Positions 37,619 through 47,072 of a stretch of 64,000 nucleotides of DNA are shown one piece after another. The number at the start of each line of letters is the position of its first letter. Within the stretch, counting starts at the first letter, position 1. The position numbers and the translations under genes are program-made. Origin of the DNA: Adhaeribacter pallidiroseus (GTDB lineage Bacteria > Bacteroidota > Bacteroidia > Cytophagales > Hymenobacteraceae); NCBI RefSeq assembly GCF_003340495.1, contig NZ_QASA01000001.1, positions 2,480,001 through 2,544,000 of the forward strand. The letters run 5' to 3'. Under the pieces are notes generated by a model, which made no database searches, was not told the DNA's origin, and was given only the letters and a program-made list of their open reading frames with translations.

Positions 37619-38164
37619 CTAATCTTCCATGGTGATAATGTTTAAGTACTTCTCCCCTACTACTTCCACCCAGTGGTTATAAATTAAACTAGAGAGCACA
37701 TCTTGCTGGGTTACTTCAAACACTTCTATTTTTTTTATCCGGTGCACATCCGCCAGAAATAGGTTAGGGTCTACTAAGTTCCGGTCTACCATAACGGGTA
37801 AATGGCGGTTAGCAGCGGGTATTTCAAAATAGTCCAGCACTTCGTCAAGTTTTAATAAGGGTATTTTCGTTTTTAACTCACCTACTAAAACACCATTCAC
37901 TCCCTTGTCGCCAAAGTATTTTATTTCGGCTGGTTCTTGGTAGGTTTTAACAATTTGTAAATTTTCCGGATCCAGAATCAAAGAAGGCAGGTTGGTTTCT
38001 AAAGAGCCAATAATAATTAATGGATGGTCCCTACTGATCCGGAGCGAGCCACCGATCGGATAAGTATCTACCCGAGAAAAAGCCCGTTCTCGTTCTATTA
38101 ACTGGGCATAAGAAAAAGGATGCACCAGCCACAGAAACAATACGATTAAAACTAGCTTACGCAT
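37619..38164 (-). CDS. Exported protein resembling a TonB-receptor plug domain, no barrel
   Basis: 181 residues with a signal peptide (MRKLVLIVLFLWLVHPFSYA). The mature part reads SLETNLPSLILDPENLQIVKTYQEPAEIKYFGDKGVNGVLVGELK, resembling the plug of SusC/TonB receptors (DPxxIxxIxVxKxxxAxxxYGxKGxNGVxxI). But the protein stops soon after and has no beta-barrel. It could be a soluble or surface plug-like binding protein, or a structural analogue. Family assignment is inferred. Faces the porin gene across a terminator. Confidence 0.65.
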   Translation of the reverse strand: MRKLVLIVLFLWLVHPFSYAQLIERERAFSRVDTYPIGGSLRISRDHPLIIIGSLETNLPSLILDPENLQIVKTYQEPAEIKYFGDKGVNGVLVGELKTKIPLLKLDEVLDYFEIPAANRHLPVMVDRNLVDPNLFLADVHRIKKIEVFEVTQQDVLSSLIYNHWVEVVGEKYLNIITMED

Positions 38165-38402
38165 GAGTTACCTTGCTTTTATTAACCGGTAAATAACGAC
38201 TCTTTAGTGCTATATAAAAGGAATAGAATTAATGTTAATGTACTGAAACAGAGCGAAAATATTGTTAATATAATCCATTATCAGTAATGGTTTTAATAGA
38301 GAGTTCTTATTTAAAAAATAACGAACAATATTAAAAATTAATACAATCACCATAGTATTGGCCCCTAAACTCAATTCAAGGGTTCGGTTGTTGCCTAAAA
38401 AT

Positions 38403-39428
38403 TTAAAAATGTCGCCAGCCCTGGGCCTGTAAAGGGTACGCATTACCACTCGGCATTACAATCCTTACGCCATCTTGCTTTTCCGAAATCTTTCCTATAA
38501 TCGTGACATCGGGGTGGTTTCGGATTTTATCGTAGTCCTGAAGAGCCACGGTAAATAACAGTTCATAATCTTCGCCACCGTTCAGGATACAGGTTACCGG
38601 ATCAATTTTAAATTCTTCAGCGGTATCCAGTACTTGCTCATCGGCCGGTAATTTATCTTGAAAAATAACAGCACCTACACCGGATTGCGAACAAATATGC
38701 ATCAATTCCGAAGCCAAACCATCCGATATATCAATCATAGCGGTGGGTTTCACGCCCAATTCTTTTAGTTCATGAATCACATCCATGCGCGCTTCCGGCT
38801 TAAGCTGGCGTTGTACCAAGTATTCCTTTTTATCTAGCTCGGGTTGCATTTCCGGGTTCGCTATAAAAGCTTGCTTCTCCCGGTTTAAAACCTGCAACCC
38901 TAAATAAGCAGCCCCCAAATCGCCGGTTACGCAAACTAAATCATTCACCTGGGCGGTACTGCGTAATACCGCTTCGCCAGCGGCAATTTCGCCAATGGCT
39001 GTAATACTTATAATTAAACCCGCGTTAGAAGCAGTGGTATCGCCGCCTACTACATCTACCTTATAAGCCGCGCAGGCCGCGCGGATTCCGGCGTATAATT
39101 CTTCAATGGCTTCTAAAGTATAGCGCGCACTAATTGCAACACTTACCGTAATTTGGGTGGGCAAAGCATTCATGGCGGCAATATCCGAGATGTTTACCGC
39201 CACTGCTTTATAGCCCAAATGTTTTAAGGGGCAAAAAGTTAAATCAAAATGAATGCCTTCAACCAGCATATCCGTAGAAACGACAATTTGCTTCTGGCCT
39301 GGTTCAATAACAGCCGCATCGTCGCCGATGCCCGTTACAGTAGAGCTATTCTGAATTGAAACGGCTTTTTTAATGACCTCTATCAATCCAAATTCACCTA
39401 AATCGTTTAAAGAAGTATAGTCGTTCAT
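38403..39428 (-). CDS. thiL: Thiamine-phosphate kinase
   Basis: 341 residues. ATP-dependent phosphorylation of thiamine phosphate to thiamine diphosphate, the last step of thiamine synthesis. AIR-synthase-type fold: GIGDDAAVIEPGQKQIVVS (ATP/Mg-binding), FDLTFCPLKHLGYKAVAVN, VVGGDTTASN, VTGDLGAAYLGL, AMIDISDGLASEL and NGGEDYELLFTV are ThiL motifs in order. No other thiamine gene is near. A TACCTTTG -7 box is at 39464-39471 on the minus strand. Confidence 0.93.
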   Translation of the reverse strand: MNDYTSLNDLGEFGLIEVIKKAVSIQNSSTVTGIGDDAAVIEPGQKQIVVSTDMLVEGIHFDLTFCPLKHLGYKAVAVNISDIAAMNALPTQITVSVAISARYTLEAIEELYAGIRAACAAYKVDVVGGDTTASNAGLIISITAIGEIAAGEAVLRSTAQVNDLVCVTGDLGAAYLGLQVLNREKQAFIANPEMQPELDKKEYLVQRQLKPEARMDVIHELKELGVKPTAMIDISDGLASELMHICSQSGVGAVIFQDKLPADEQVLDTAEEFKIDPVTCILNGGEDYELLFTVALQDYDKIRNHPDVTIIGKISEKQDGVRIVMPSGNAYPLQAQGWRHF

Positions 39429-39463
39429 GAAGGTAGTGTCAAATTTTTAAATTTTAGACGCCG

Positions 39464-39497
39464 CAAAGGTAAAAATTAGTCCAGAAATTACGGGCAA
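39464..39497 (-). promoter_or_regulatory. thiL promoter candidate
   Basis: Minus strand: TTG (39495-39497), ~23-nt spacer, TACCTTTG (39464-39471), ending ~35 bp before the ATG. Fits the Bacteroidota -33/-7 layout. Confidence 0.5.
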
Positions 39498-39902
39498 TTG
39501 CTGTTAAATCTACTGGCAGAAAAGATTTGATTCCTGGTAATCAAATCACTTTAAAAACAAGGTACGTAATTGCTAAACGCATAACATGAAGCATTCTTAC
39601 GCCATTTGTATCCGCCATTATGGGTAAGAAATCCATTTATCTGATAATAGTAAAATTAACGGCTAGCAATTACGCCCTTTTTTAAATTTTATTTTATTAG
39701 CTTGCTACAACAGGCAAAAAATTATTGTCCGGTAAGTATGCCATTAACTTTGGTGAACGGTAGCTTATTATCAAACATTTTATTCTTGCTATTTACATTA
39801 TTTAAATGCAATTTTATCTGATTAATACAATGATATATTCCAGGGAGAGTAAGTAACCGGATCATAATACCTGCTGGTTGAACTATTTGGTATTTTTTCT
39901 GA

Positions 39903-39934
39903 TTGTTTTATTTTTAAAAGGCTGATTATCTTTG
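39903..39934 (+). promoter_or_regulatory. GH88 promoter candidate
   Basis: TTG at 39903-39905, 21-nt spacer, then TATCTTTG at 39927-39934. The ATG follows 115 bp later, leaving room for a leader. Confidence 0.5.
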
Positions 39935-40049
39935 GATCGGTAGCTTTTAAAATGGCCCTTACTTCCAGTATTTACCTGTTTATTTGTAATTATATGGGTG
40001 TTACTTCTCTTTCATTTAAACCAGTACTCCTTTTAATCTCTCTTAATCT

Positions 40050-42392
40050 ATGAAGTACAAATTTACGCTCTTCTTTCTTCTTTTATTCTGGTCGGTTACC
40101 AGTTTTGCCCAACAAACCCTAGACTTAGACTCGGCATTTACCCACGCCGAAAAGCAAACGAAGGTAATGCTGCAGGAAATAGAAGCGGCTACCAGCAGCA
40201 CCCAACCTAATTTGGTATCACCCAAAACCCTTCAGCCAACGGGAAAGTTAAAGTTAACTCCTTCTAAAGATTGGACAAGTGGTTTTTTCGCAGGTAATCT
40301 GTGGTTTTTGTACGAGCATACGCAAGACTCTTTTTGGTTAAACCAGGCCCAGACTTTTACGGCCAAAATAGAAGCAGAACAATATGACACGGGCACGCAC
40401 GACGTAGGGTTTAAAGTTTATAATAGCTTTGGCGCGGGTTATCGGCTAACTCAAAATGCGGCTTATCGCCAGGTAATAATACAAACCGCAAAATCACTTT
40501 CAACTCGTTTTAATCCAAAAACGGGCGTAATCCGGTCTTGGGATCATAGTACTAACCGCTGGAAAAACCCCGTTATCATTGATAATATGATGAACCTGGA
40601 ATTGCTCTTTGCGGCCACACGCCTTACGGGTGATTCTTTGTATTATAAGATTGCGGTATCGCATGCGAATACTACCTTAAAAAATCACTTTCGGCCAGAT
40701 TATAGTTCGTGGCACGTAGTAGATTATGATTCGCTTACGGGAGAAGTAATCAAGAAAACAACTAGCCAGGGTTACAGCAACTCGTCGGCTTGGGCCCGGG
40801 GCCAAGGATGGGGATTATATGGCTATACCATGTGTTACCGCGAAACCAAAAACCCCGCGTACCTGGAACACGCCGAAAAAATTGCGGCTTTTATTCTGAA
40901 TCATCCCCGCTTGCCCGCAGATGGTGTACCCTATTGGGATTTTGATGCCCCACTTATTCCGCTGGAGCCGCGAGATGCCTCGGCAGCCGCAGTAATGGCT
41001 TCTGCCCTTTATGAATTAAGTACCTACAGTTCGCAAAAAGATACGTTCCGGGCAGCGGCCGATAAAATATTAAAAAATCTGGCTACGCAATATGAGTCCC
41101 CGGTTGGTGAAAACCGAGGCTTTCTTTTATTACATAGCACGGGCAACAAACCTTATAACATTGAGGTTGATGTGCCTTTAATCTACGCTGATTATTACTA
41201 CCTGGAAGCTTTAATCCGTCGGCAACAAATAAACCAGCCGCCGCAAATTACTTCGGTACCCAATCAATCGGTAACCGTTGGCAATGCTTTACGTTTTGTA
41301 GTGGCTGCTTCCGACTCCAACACCAACCAGGTACAAACTTATTCTTTAGTAAATGCCCCTACGGGAGCCACCATCGACAGCAAAACCGGTAGTTTCTCCT
41401 GGACGCCTACGCAAACCGGAAATTTTAAATTTTTAATTAGAGTTACCGACAATGGCTCGCCTATTCTTTACACCGAACAACCTATAACGGTAACGGTAAA
41501 CCCCGTTAAGCGGTACGCCTTGCAAGTGAGTATTACCGGTAGCGGAACAGTAATCCGCGATCCGCAGCAAACAACGTACGTGGAAGGAACCGAAGTAAAA
41601 TTAAAAGCGGTGCCGGCCACAGGTTATCAATTTAATGGTTGGTCCGGCGACTTTACCGGAACCAATGCCGCACTTACCCTTACCATGAACAGCGATAAGC
41701 GAATTACGGCCCAGTTTGCCTTAATTCCGCCGCAGGTAGTAAAGGTAAATGTTATTGACGCGGCCGATGCGCATACGATTTTAACCTTACAGGACGATGT
41801 AACCCTAGATTTGGCCACCTTACCTACTACCAACCTCAGCCTGGAAGCATTAATAAATACGGCTACCACCAAAAGTGTGGTATTTGAATTAAGTGGTGAA
41901 CTTAACCGCCGGCAAGTCGAATCGGCCGGGCCTTATGTTTTGTTCGGCGACACCAAAGGTGATCCCAACGCTTGGACACCGGCAATAGGCAGCTATTCTT
42001 TGAAAGTAACCCCTTACTCAGCAAGCGCGGGCGGCGGAACCGCGGGCAAACCGGTTATTCTAAATTTTAAAGTTATAAATAGCGCTAACATTAACCGGCA
42101 AAACCGGGCAACTCCTAAGAATACCGACTTACAGGATTTTAAAACCTTGGTGGCCTTTCCTAATCCAACTTATAATGGCCAAGTTACCATCCATTTGCCG
42201 GTTGCTTTTAAAGGAGAAGTCCGTTATACTTTACTTTCTCTAATAGGCGCCAAATTAGCCGAAGGAACCTTTCCGGCGGAGACTTCTGCTTTTACCTTAG
42301 ATTTTTCGCGGCATATGTCGGTAGCGGGTGTTTACTACATGCAAGTAGAAAACGCCACTACTAAAGAAATTATTAAAATAGTGCGGCAATAA
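40050..42392 (+). CDS. T9SS-secreted GH88 glycosidase with accessory domains
   Basis: 780 residues: signal peptide (to ~20); GH88 domain ~45-395 (LKLTPSKDWTSGFFAGNLWF, IRSWDH, IDNMMNLELLFAA with the catalytic Asp, WARGQGWGLYGYTM); Ig/cadherin-like domain ~400-485 (SYSLVNAPTGATIDSKTG-like); InlB B-repeat-like domain ~488-560 (EGTEVKLKAVPATGYQFNGW); a beta domain ~563-690; and a C-terminal T9SS type A sorting tail ~705-780 (FPNPTYNGQVTI, VAGVYYMQVEN). GH88 removes unsaturated glucuronyl groups from lyase products. It is probably anchored on or released from the cell surface. The next hairpin at 42422 may terminate it. Confidence 0.88.
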   Translation: MKYKFTLFFLLLFWSVTSFAQQTLDLDSAFTHAEKQTKVMLQEIEAATSSTQPNLVSPKTLQPTGKLKLTPSKDWTSGFFAGNLWFLYEHTQDSFWLNQAQTFTAKIEAEQYDTGTHDVGFKVYNSFGAGYRLTQNAAYRQVIIQTAKSLSTRFNPKTGVIRSWDHSTNRWKNPVIIDNMMNLELLFAATRLTGDSLYYKIAVSHANTTLKNHFRPDYSSWHVVDYDSLTGEVIKKTTSQGYSNSSAWARGQGWGLYGYTMCYRETKNPAYLEHAEKIAAFILNHPRLPADGVPYWDFDAPLIPLEPRDASAAAVMASALYELSTYSSQKDTFRAAADKILKNLATQYESPVGENRGFLLLHSTGNKPYNIEVDVPLIYADYYYLEALIRRQQINQPPQITSVPNQSVTVGNALRFVVAASDSNTNQVQTYSLVNAPTGATIDSKTGSFSWTPTQTGNFKFLIRVTDNGSPILYTEQPITVTVNPVKRYALQVSITGSGTVIRDPQQTTYVEGTEVKLKAVPATGYQFNGWSGDFTGTNAALTLTMNSDKRITAQFALIPPQVVKVNVIDAADAHTILTLQDDVTLDLATLPTTNLSLEALINTATTKSVVFELSGELNRRQVESAGPYVLFGDTKGDPNAWTPAIGSYSLKVTPYSASAGGGTAGKPVILNFKVINSANINRQNRATPKNTDLQDFKTLVAFPNPTYNGQVTIHLPVAFKGEVRYTLLSLIGAKLAEGTFPAETSAFTLDFSRHMSVAGVYYMQVENATTKEIIKIVRQ

Positions 42393-42421
42393 AGCGAGAG
42401 TTTATACTTTAAACGGCTTAA

Positions 42422-42486
42422 CTAACAGGAACTTAATGTGAACTGGGATGCACTACCCAGCCCAGTTCACATTAAGTTCCTGTTAG
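42422..42486 (+). terminator. Perfect 26-bp stem-loop after GH88
   Basis: Left arm 42422-42447 and right arm 42461-42486 are exact reverse complements with a 13-nt loop; the arm contains AGGAACTTAATGTGAACTGG. It follows the GH88 stop by ~30 bp and could end its transcript. Unusually long; same design as the hairpin at 12013-12079, with a different sequence. Confidence 0.6.
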
Positions 42487-42636
42487 CATTTTACCCATAG
42501 CCCCTATTTACGATACACAGGCCAGTACTTTCGCCTTATTTATATAAAACAAACAAATAAATACAACTAAATTACCATAAGCGTACGGCATTCAATCAGA
42601 AATAAATACTTTTACAAGACCATTCTTTTTTGGTTT

Positions 42637-43266
42637 ATGATAGCGGAAAACGCCGGCGGTAAAACTTTGTCCCTGTATGCTTCTCTGGCTCCCGAAGAGA
42701 AAGTAGAATGGCTATTCCGGAAATACTACGCTCCCCTCTGTAAAAGTTTGTACCGCACCATACGCGATGCCAGTTTTGCCGAAGATATTGTGCAGGAAGT
42801 GTTTCTGAAAGTGTGGGAAATGCGGGAAAATTTAAAAATGGACGAAGCCATACAGGCTTATTTATATCGTTCTTGTTATAACTCCGCGCTTAATTTTTTA
42901 AAATCCCAAAAGCCCAAAACCGATTTTGAGTTGCTCGGGGAGGTTTTGCCCGGCAGCGAAAGCGCTGAAAAACAGATTAACTTACTAGAAACCGAAGAAC
43001 AAATTTTACAGGCCATTGATGCCTTGCCGCCAAAAACCAAACTGGTATTCTCGATGAGTCGTTTCGAAGAACTGAGTTATAAAGAAATTGCCGAGCGGCT
43101 CGATATTTCGCTGAAATCCGTGGAAAAACACATGGGTATTGCCTTACAACGCTTGCGCGAAAACCTGAAAGAATACCTCGTAAGCCTGCTTTTAATTTTA
43201 ATGTCCGATTTTTTTAAATTTTTTCTTCCGCAAGGTAGGGTAAGGACGAGTTATATTGTTTTATAG
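42637..43266 (+). CDS. RNA polymerase sigma-70 factor, ECF (FecI-like)
   Basis: 209 residues. Region 2: FRKYYAPLCKSLYRTIRDAS, AEDIVQEVFLKVWEMREN. Region 4: LPPKTKLVFSMSRFEELSYK, EIAERLDISLKSVEKHMGIALQRLRE (helix-turn-helix). A Bacteroidota-type extension follows (LLILMSDFFKFFLPQGRVRTSYIVL). It starts the cluster sigma-DUF2807-FecR-STN-TonB. It is expected to be held by the FecR anti-sigma and released by a surface signal. Confidence 0.9.
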   Translation: MIAENAGGKTLSLYASLAPEEKVEWLFRKYYAPLCKSLYRTIRDASFAEDIVQEVFLKVWEMRENLKMDEAIQAYLYRSCYNSALNFLKSQKPKTDFELLGEVLPGSESAEKQINLLETEEQILQAIDALPPKTKLVFSMSRFEELSYKEIAERLDISLKSVEKHMGIALQRLRENLKEYLVSLLLILMSDFFKFFLPQGRVRTSYIVL

Positions 43267-43332
43267 AAGAAGACACCAGGCGCCTCTTCCTTTAAACAAT
43301 ATAATCTAACCGAATCTCAACTCTTTTGAACA

Positions 43333-44064
43333 ATGAAAAATTATTTAATTAAAAAACGGAACATTGCTTTATTATTTGCTGCCACTCTTTTAACCCTTAC
43401 CTCCTGCGACGACGAAGTTTTACGCGGCCGCGGAGATACCGTTTCCCGGACTCGCCCAGTGGGCAACTTTGATGCCGTGAGTGCCGGGGGTGAATTTGAA
43501 ATTTATTTATCCCAAGGCCCCACTAAAGATATTTTACTCGAAGGCCAGGAGAACGTTTTAACCGAAGTATCTACGCAGGTAAGAAACAACAAACTCTATA
43601 TTGAATTTGAAAAAAACCGGGTTAAAATACAAAAACCAGTGCGGATTTATTTAACTACTCCCCAGCTCACCGGCATATCGGTGTCCGGCGCCAACTCCGT
43701 TAGAAGTTTAACTGACTGGCAAGTAGATAATTTAAATATTGATGCTTCCGGTAATAGTTCGATTTACTTAAACGTAAAAGGTGCGCAAACCATCGAAACC
43801 GATATTTCCGGTTCGGTAAACATGGAATTAAACGGCGATGCCGAATTTCAGAAAATAGATATTTCGGGTTCCGGCAACATCAAAGCTTTTGGTTTAGCTA
43901 CTAAAACCGCCGACATTGATATCAGCGGTTCCGGTAAATGCGAAGTAACCGTATTGGATAAAATAGATGCGAAACTGAGCGGCTCGGGCCGGGTGCGTTA
44001 CAAAGGCAGTCCTACGGTAAATACTAAAATTTCGGGCAGCGGCAGCGTAGTGCAAGTAGATTAA
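43333..44064 (+). CDS. DUF2807 (GIN) domain lipoprotein
   Basis: 243 residues. Signal peptide with lipobox LTSC (Cys25), then a right-handed beta-helix built of ~18-residue repeats rich in SGSG and Asn/Asp (ISVSGANSV, ASGNSSIYLNVKG, DISGSVNMELNG, DISGSGNIKAFG). This is the DUF2807/GIN fold of putative auto-transporter adhesins in Bacteroidota; likely surface-exposed and calcium- or glycan-binding. Role inferred. It lies in the sigma-FecR cluster, 67 bp after the sigma gene. Confidence 0.85.
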   Translation: MKNYLIKKRNIALLFAATLLTLTSCDDEVLRGRGDTVSRTRPVGNFDAVSAGGEFEIYLSQGPTKDILLEGQENVLTEVSTQVRNNKLYIEFEKNRVKIQKPVRIYLTTPQLTGISVSGANSVRSLTDWQVDNLNIDASGNSSIYLNVKGAQTIETDISGSVNMELNGDAEFQKIDISGSGNIKAFGLATKTADIDISGSGKCEVTVLDKIDAKLSGSGRVRYKGSPTVNTKISGSGSVVQVD

Positions 44065-44138
44065 AATCTTTTTGGTAAATTAAAATAAAATTTACCTTTA
44101 GGGTAGGGTAAACCTTATTTTAATTGTTATAAAACTAA

Positions 44139-45134
44139 ATGGATGATAACCGGCCTACATTCTGGGAAAAACTAGCCCGAGAAGTCAGCGGCAATGCCTC
44201 GGCAGAAGATAAAACCTGGCCCCCGGAAGCCCAGGAGCCAGAACTAACCGAAGTACGCACGCAGGCCCAACGGGTATGGAACCGCACCGCCGTACCTGTT
44301 CCGGATTACGAACCAGATGTAGCGCGTGGGTGGGAACGGTTTCAGTTACGGGTGCAAACCCGGGAAACACCGCTGCTGCCCGAGAAGAAAAAAGAAACCT
44401 ATAATTTTAAATGGGCAGTAGCAGCCACCGTAGCGCTGTTGCTGGTAGCGGGGGCTTATTTTATCTTTAGCCCCGTAAGCCCGGCCTGGACGGAAATACG
44501 AACGGCTGCTAATCAAACCAAAACCATCCGGTTAGCCGATGGCAGCACGGTAGCCCTCAACCAGAATAGTACTTTTTCGTTCCCAACTAATTTTCAAAAA
44601 GAGAATAGAACGGTGCGGTTGACGGGCGAAGCTTTTTTTACAGTAGCCAAAGCCGAAGGCAAGCGTTTTACCATTTACGCCCAAGGCACTAAAACCGAGG
44701 TAATTGGTACGGCGTTTAACTTGCGGGCTTACGCCCGGGAACCTGTGAAAGTACAGGTAGTAGAAGGTAAAGTAGCCTTTGCCCGCACCGAAACCGATGA
44801 TGCTATTTTTTTAGTACCGGGTCAGGAAGGCGTTATGGCGGGCCAGAAAGTAATTGCTCAGAAACAAGTTATTCCAAACAAAAACTTCCAAAGCTGGAAA
44901 ACCAAAAGTTTAACCTTTAACAATACCCAGTTAGATCAGTTAGCCGTTGATTTGGAAAATTATTTTCATGTAACGATTACCATTCAAAATAAAAATTTGC
45001 GCCACTGCCGGTTTACCACTTCTTTCCGGAATCCGGACCTGAAGGAAGTACTGGATATTCTAGCCGTTACGGGCAACCTAACCATTATTCAAAAAGGGAC
45101 CACTTACTTTATCAATGGTCCTGGTTGTAAATAA
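44139..45134 (+). CDS. FecR domain-containing anti-sigma regulator
   Basis: 331 residues. A cytoplasmic N-terminal ~95 residues, one membrane helix (WAVAATVALLLVAGAYFIF) at ~92-110, then the periplasmic FecR domain (EIRTAANQTKTIRLADGSTV, LNQNSTFSFPTNF, RTVRLTGEAFFTV, VIGTAFNLRAY) and the DUF4974 C-terminal domain (KSLTFNNTQLDQLAVDLENYFHV). In FecIR systems it transmits a TonB-receptor signal to the ECF sigma factor. It begins ~75 bp after the DUF2807 gene and ~30 bp before the STN protein, so the cluster is probably cotranscribed. Confidence 0.9.
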   Translation: MDDNRPTFWEKLAREVSGNASAEDKTWPPEAQEPELTEVRTQAQRVWNRTAVPVPDYEPDVARGWERFQLRVQTRETPLLPEKKKETYNFKWAVAATVALLLVAGAYFIFSPVSPAWTEIRTAANQTKTIRLADGSTVALNQNSTFSFPTNFQKENRTVRLTGEAFFTVAKAEGKRFTIYAQGTKTEVIGTAFNLRAYAREPVKVQVVEGKVAFARTETDDAIFLVPGQEGVMAGQKVIAQKQVIPNKNFQSWKTKSLTFNNTQLDQLAVDLENYFHVTITIQNKNLRHCRFTTSFRNPDLKEVLDILAVTGNLTIIQKGTTYFINGPGCK

Positions 45135-45163
45135 AATTTAAAAAATTTAAAAATTTCAGTAGA

Positions 45164-46777
45164 ATGAAAACACCTCGTTTTTTCATAATGGCCTTGCTTT
45201 GCCTAATATTTTGTACGCAGGCAGTGCAGGCTCAATCATTAAAAACCAAAATAACCTTACAGGTAAATAATGCCACTTTGCCGCAAGTTTTACAGAAAAT
45301 CCAGCACAAGTACGCTATTCGTTTTTCGTACCTGAACAACGATTTGCCGGTAAAAAACCGCATTTCGGCTAACATTGAAGCGAAACCTTTAACCGATGTA
45401 TTGGACATGCTGCTGGCTAACACCCATGTAGGTTACTTAGAGAAAAAAGGCCAGGTTATCATAAAGAAAGGTTTACCGAAAAATTTACCAAAAACCGCTA
45501 CGTTCACCAAATTGCCGCCGACTACGGCCTCTCCGGTTAAACCCAGTACCAAAACCACCCCGGCGCCCGAAACTAAACCCGACGCTCCGCAAAAAATGCC
45601 GGCCAAAACTGCTGAACCCAAAAGCACCAGCACGAATAATACCGCCGAGGAACCAGCGCCTACCCTTTCCAATGAATCGGATTCTACCAGTACCAGCCCC
45701 AATACTACGACTTCAGCTCCCGTCCAAGCCATCATCAACGTGCCCCCCGTTTTCGACGAGGATTCACTGGAAATCCGGCCTTTTCATGCTGGTTTTATTT
45801 ATCCTTTGAGCACCAACGGAACCCGGGCGAACGAATATGTAAATAGATTATCGGTGCATGCGCTGGTGGGAACAGCGGCCGGATCGCAGGGTTTGGAATT
45901 AGCCGGATTTGGCAACATAGATAAAAAATACGTGCAGGGTTTTCAGTTTGCAGGCTTTTTTAATGTAATCGGTAACCGTGCCAAATTAACTCCGATTGTT
46001 GATAGCGTAGCCACGCGTTATACTTTACGTGGCGGTCAATTTGCCGGATTTTTAAATGTAGCCGCCGGCGACAGTAAAGGTGCGCAGTTTGCCGGATTTT
46101 TAAATATTACTAAAAATATCACCGGCGTGCAAGGGGCTGGTTTCGGGAATGTGGCTAAAAATGTGAGCGGGGTACAAATGGCTGGTTTTTTAAATAAAGC
46201 TAAACGGGTAAATGGCGCACAACTGGGTATTATTAATATTGCCGACACGGTTGATGGAGTAGCTATTGGTCTTTTAAGTATTGTAAAAAAAGGTGGTTAC
46301 CGGCACGCGGAATTCTACGTAGCCGATGATTTTAACGCCAACTTTACTTATAAAATAGGCGTGCCCCGGTTTTATACCATGCTGGCCTTAGGCGCAGAAC
46401 TCGACGATAAAAAACGGTGGGGCTACGGTGCCGGATTTGGTTCGGAATGGAAGCTTTACAAGAGCCTGCGTTTAAACACCGATATAATTTCGTATTACGT
46501 GGTGGAAGATAGTTACGAAAACTTTCCGGATGGCTTATTCGAAAATTACGAAGTAAACCTATTAAATAAGTTTCGATTATTAGGAACACTACAAATCGGA
46601 CGTCATTTGGCATTATTTGGCGGACCTACCTTTAACGTGATGGTTTCGCAGTACCAGGAACCTGGCGAAACAGCAATAGGCTCTACCTTAATGAAAAATA
46701 CATTTTACGATAAAACCGGCTTCGATGGTACTAACGTAAAACTAGGCATTGGTTTTAACGCCGGTATCCGTTTTTAA
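45164..46777 (+). CDS. STN-domain protein with surface-repeat tract
   Basis: 537 residues. A signal peptide is followed by an STN/secretin-TonB short N-domain at ~25-105 (TLQVNNATLPQVLQKIQHKY, LLANTHVGYLEKKGQVIIKK), a Pro/Thr/Ser-rich linker ~105-195, and ~225-385 with about seven tandem repeats of the form G-Q-x-A-G-F-x-N (VQGFQFAGFFN, GGQFAGFLN, GAQFAGFLN, GVQGAGFGN, GVQMAGFLN, GAQLGIIN), the LA_2272-type surface repeat. The C-terminus is a ~130-residue domain of unknown type. STN domains dock FecR; the repeat tract may hold or stabilise a surface structure. Position between FecR and the receptor supports a signalling role. Confidence 0.75.
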   Translation: MKTPRFFIMALLCLIFCTQAVQAQSLKTKITLQVNNATLPQVLQKIQHKYAIRFSYLNNDLPVKNRISANIEAKPLTDVLDMLLANTHVGYLEKKGQVIIKKGLPKNLPKTATFTKLPPTTASPVKPSTKTTPAPETKPDAPQKMPAKTAEPKSTSTNNTAEEPAPTLSNESDSTSTSPNTTTSAPVQAIINVPPVFDEDSLEIRPFHAGFIYPLSTNGTRANEYVNRLSVHALVGTAAGSQGLELAGFGNIDKKYVQGFQFAGFFNVIGNRAKLTPIVDSVATRYTLRGGQFAGFLNVAAGDSKGAQFAGFLNITKNITGVQGAGFGNVAKNVSGVQMAGFLNKAKRVNGAQLGIINIADTVDGVAIGLLSIVKKGGYRHAEFYVADDFNANFTYKIGVPRFYTMLALGAELDDKKRWGYGAGFGSEWKLYKSLRLNTDIISYYVVEDSYENFPDGLFENYEVNLLNKFRLLGTLQIGRHLALFGGPTFNVMVSQYQEPGETAIGSTLMKNTFYDKTGFDGTNVKLGIGFNAGIRF

Positions 46778-47072
46778 TCCGGGATAATGCCTGGCTCCTC
46801 GCCTAGCGATTTAGTAATTATTGTTTTCTGAGCTGGTTTCGGATTACTCTTTTAGCGAAGTTGACTTCAGATTTAAAATAAACTCAACATTTTAGTAGTC
46901 AGCCGCCAAACCCGGAACCACAAATTTTTTATAATACCTATCAACTAAAAAACGAGTAGCATATTGCTGTTGCTCGTCAGCCAAGTTCCCCATTTCTAAA
47001 TAATCATATTATTTAAATTTTAAAACTGCTCCGCGGCAGTTACCAGAATTTTATTGCTTAAAAAATTCGACT

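Larger units (their letters stand above)
39429..40049. other. Divergent intergenic region, thiL / GH88
   Basis: About 620 bp. It contains the thiL promoter (39464-39497), a plus-strand promoter candidate (39903-39934) and many AT tracts. No gene or repeat. Confidence 0.5.

Noticed and set aside
38210-38449. 79-residue minus-strand frame overlapping the thiL end
   Set aside because: Overlaps thiL in another frame and lacks conservation signs.
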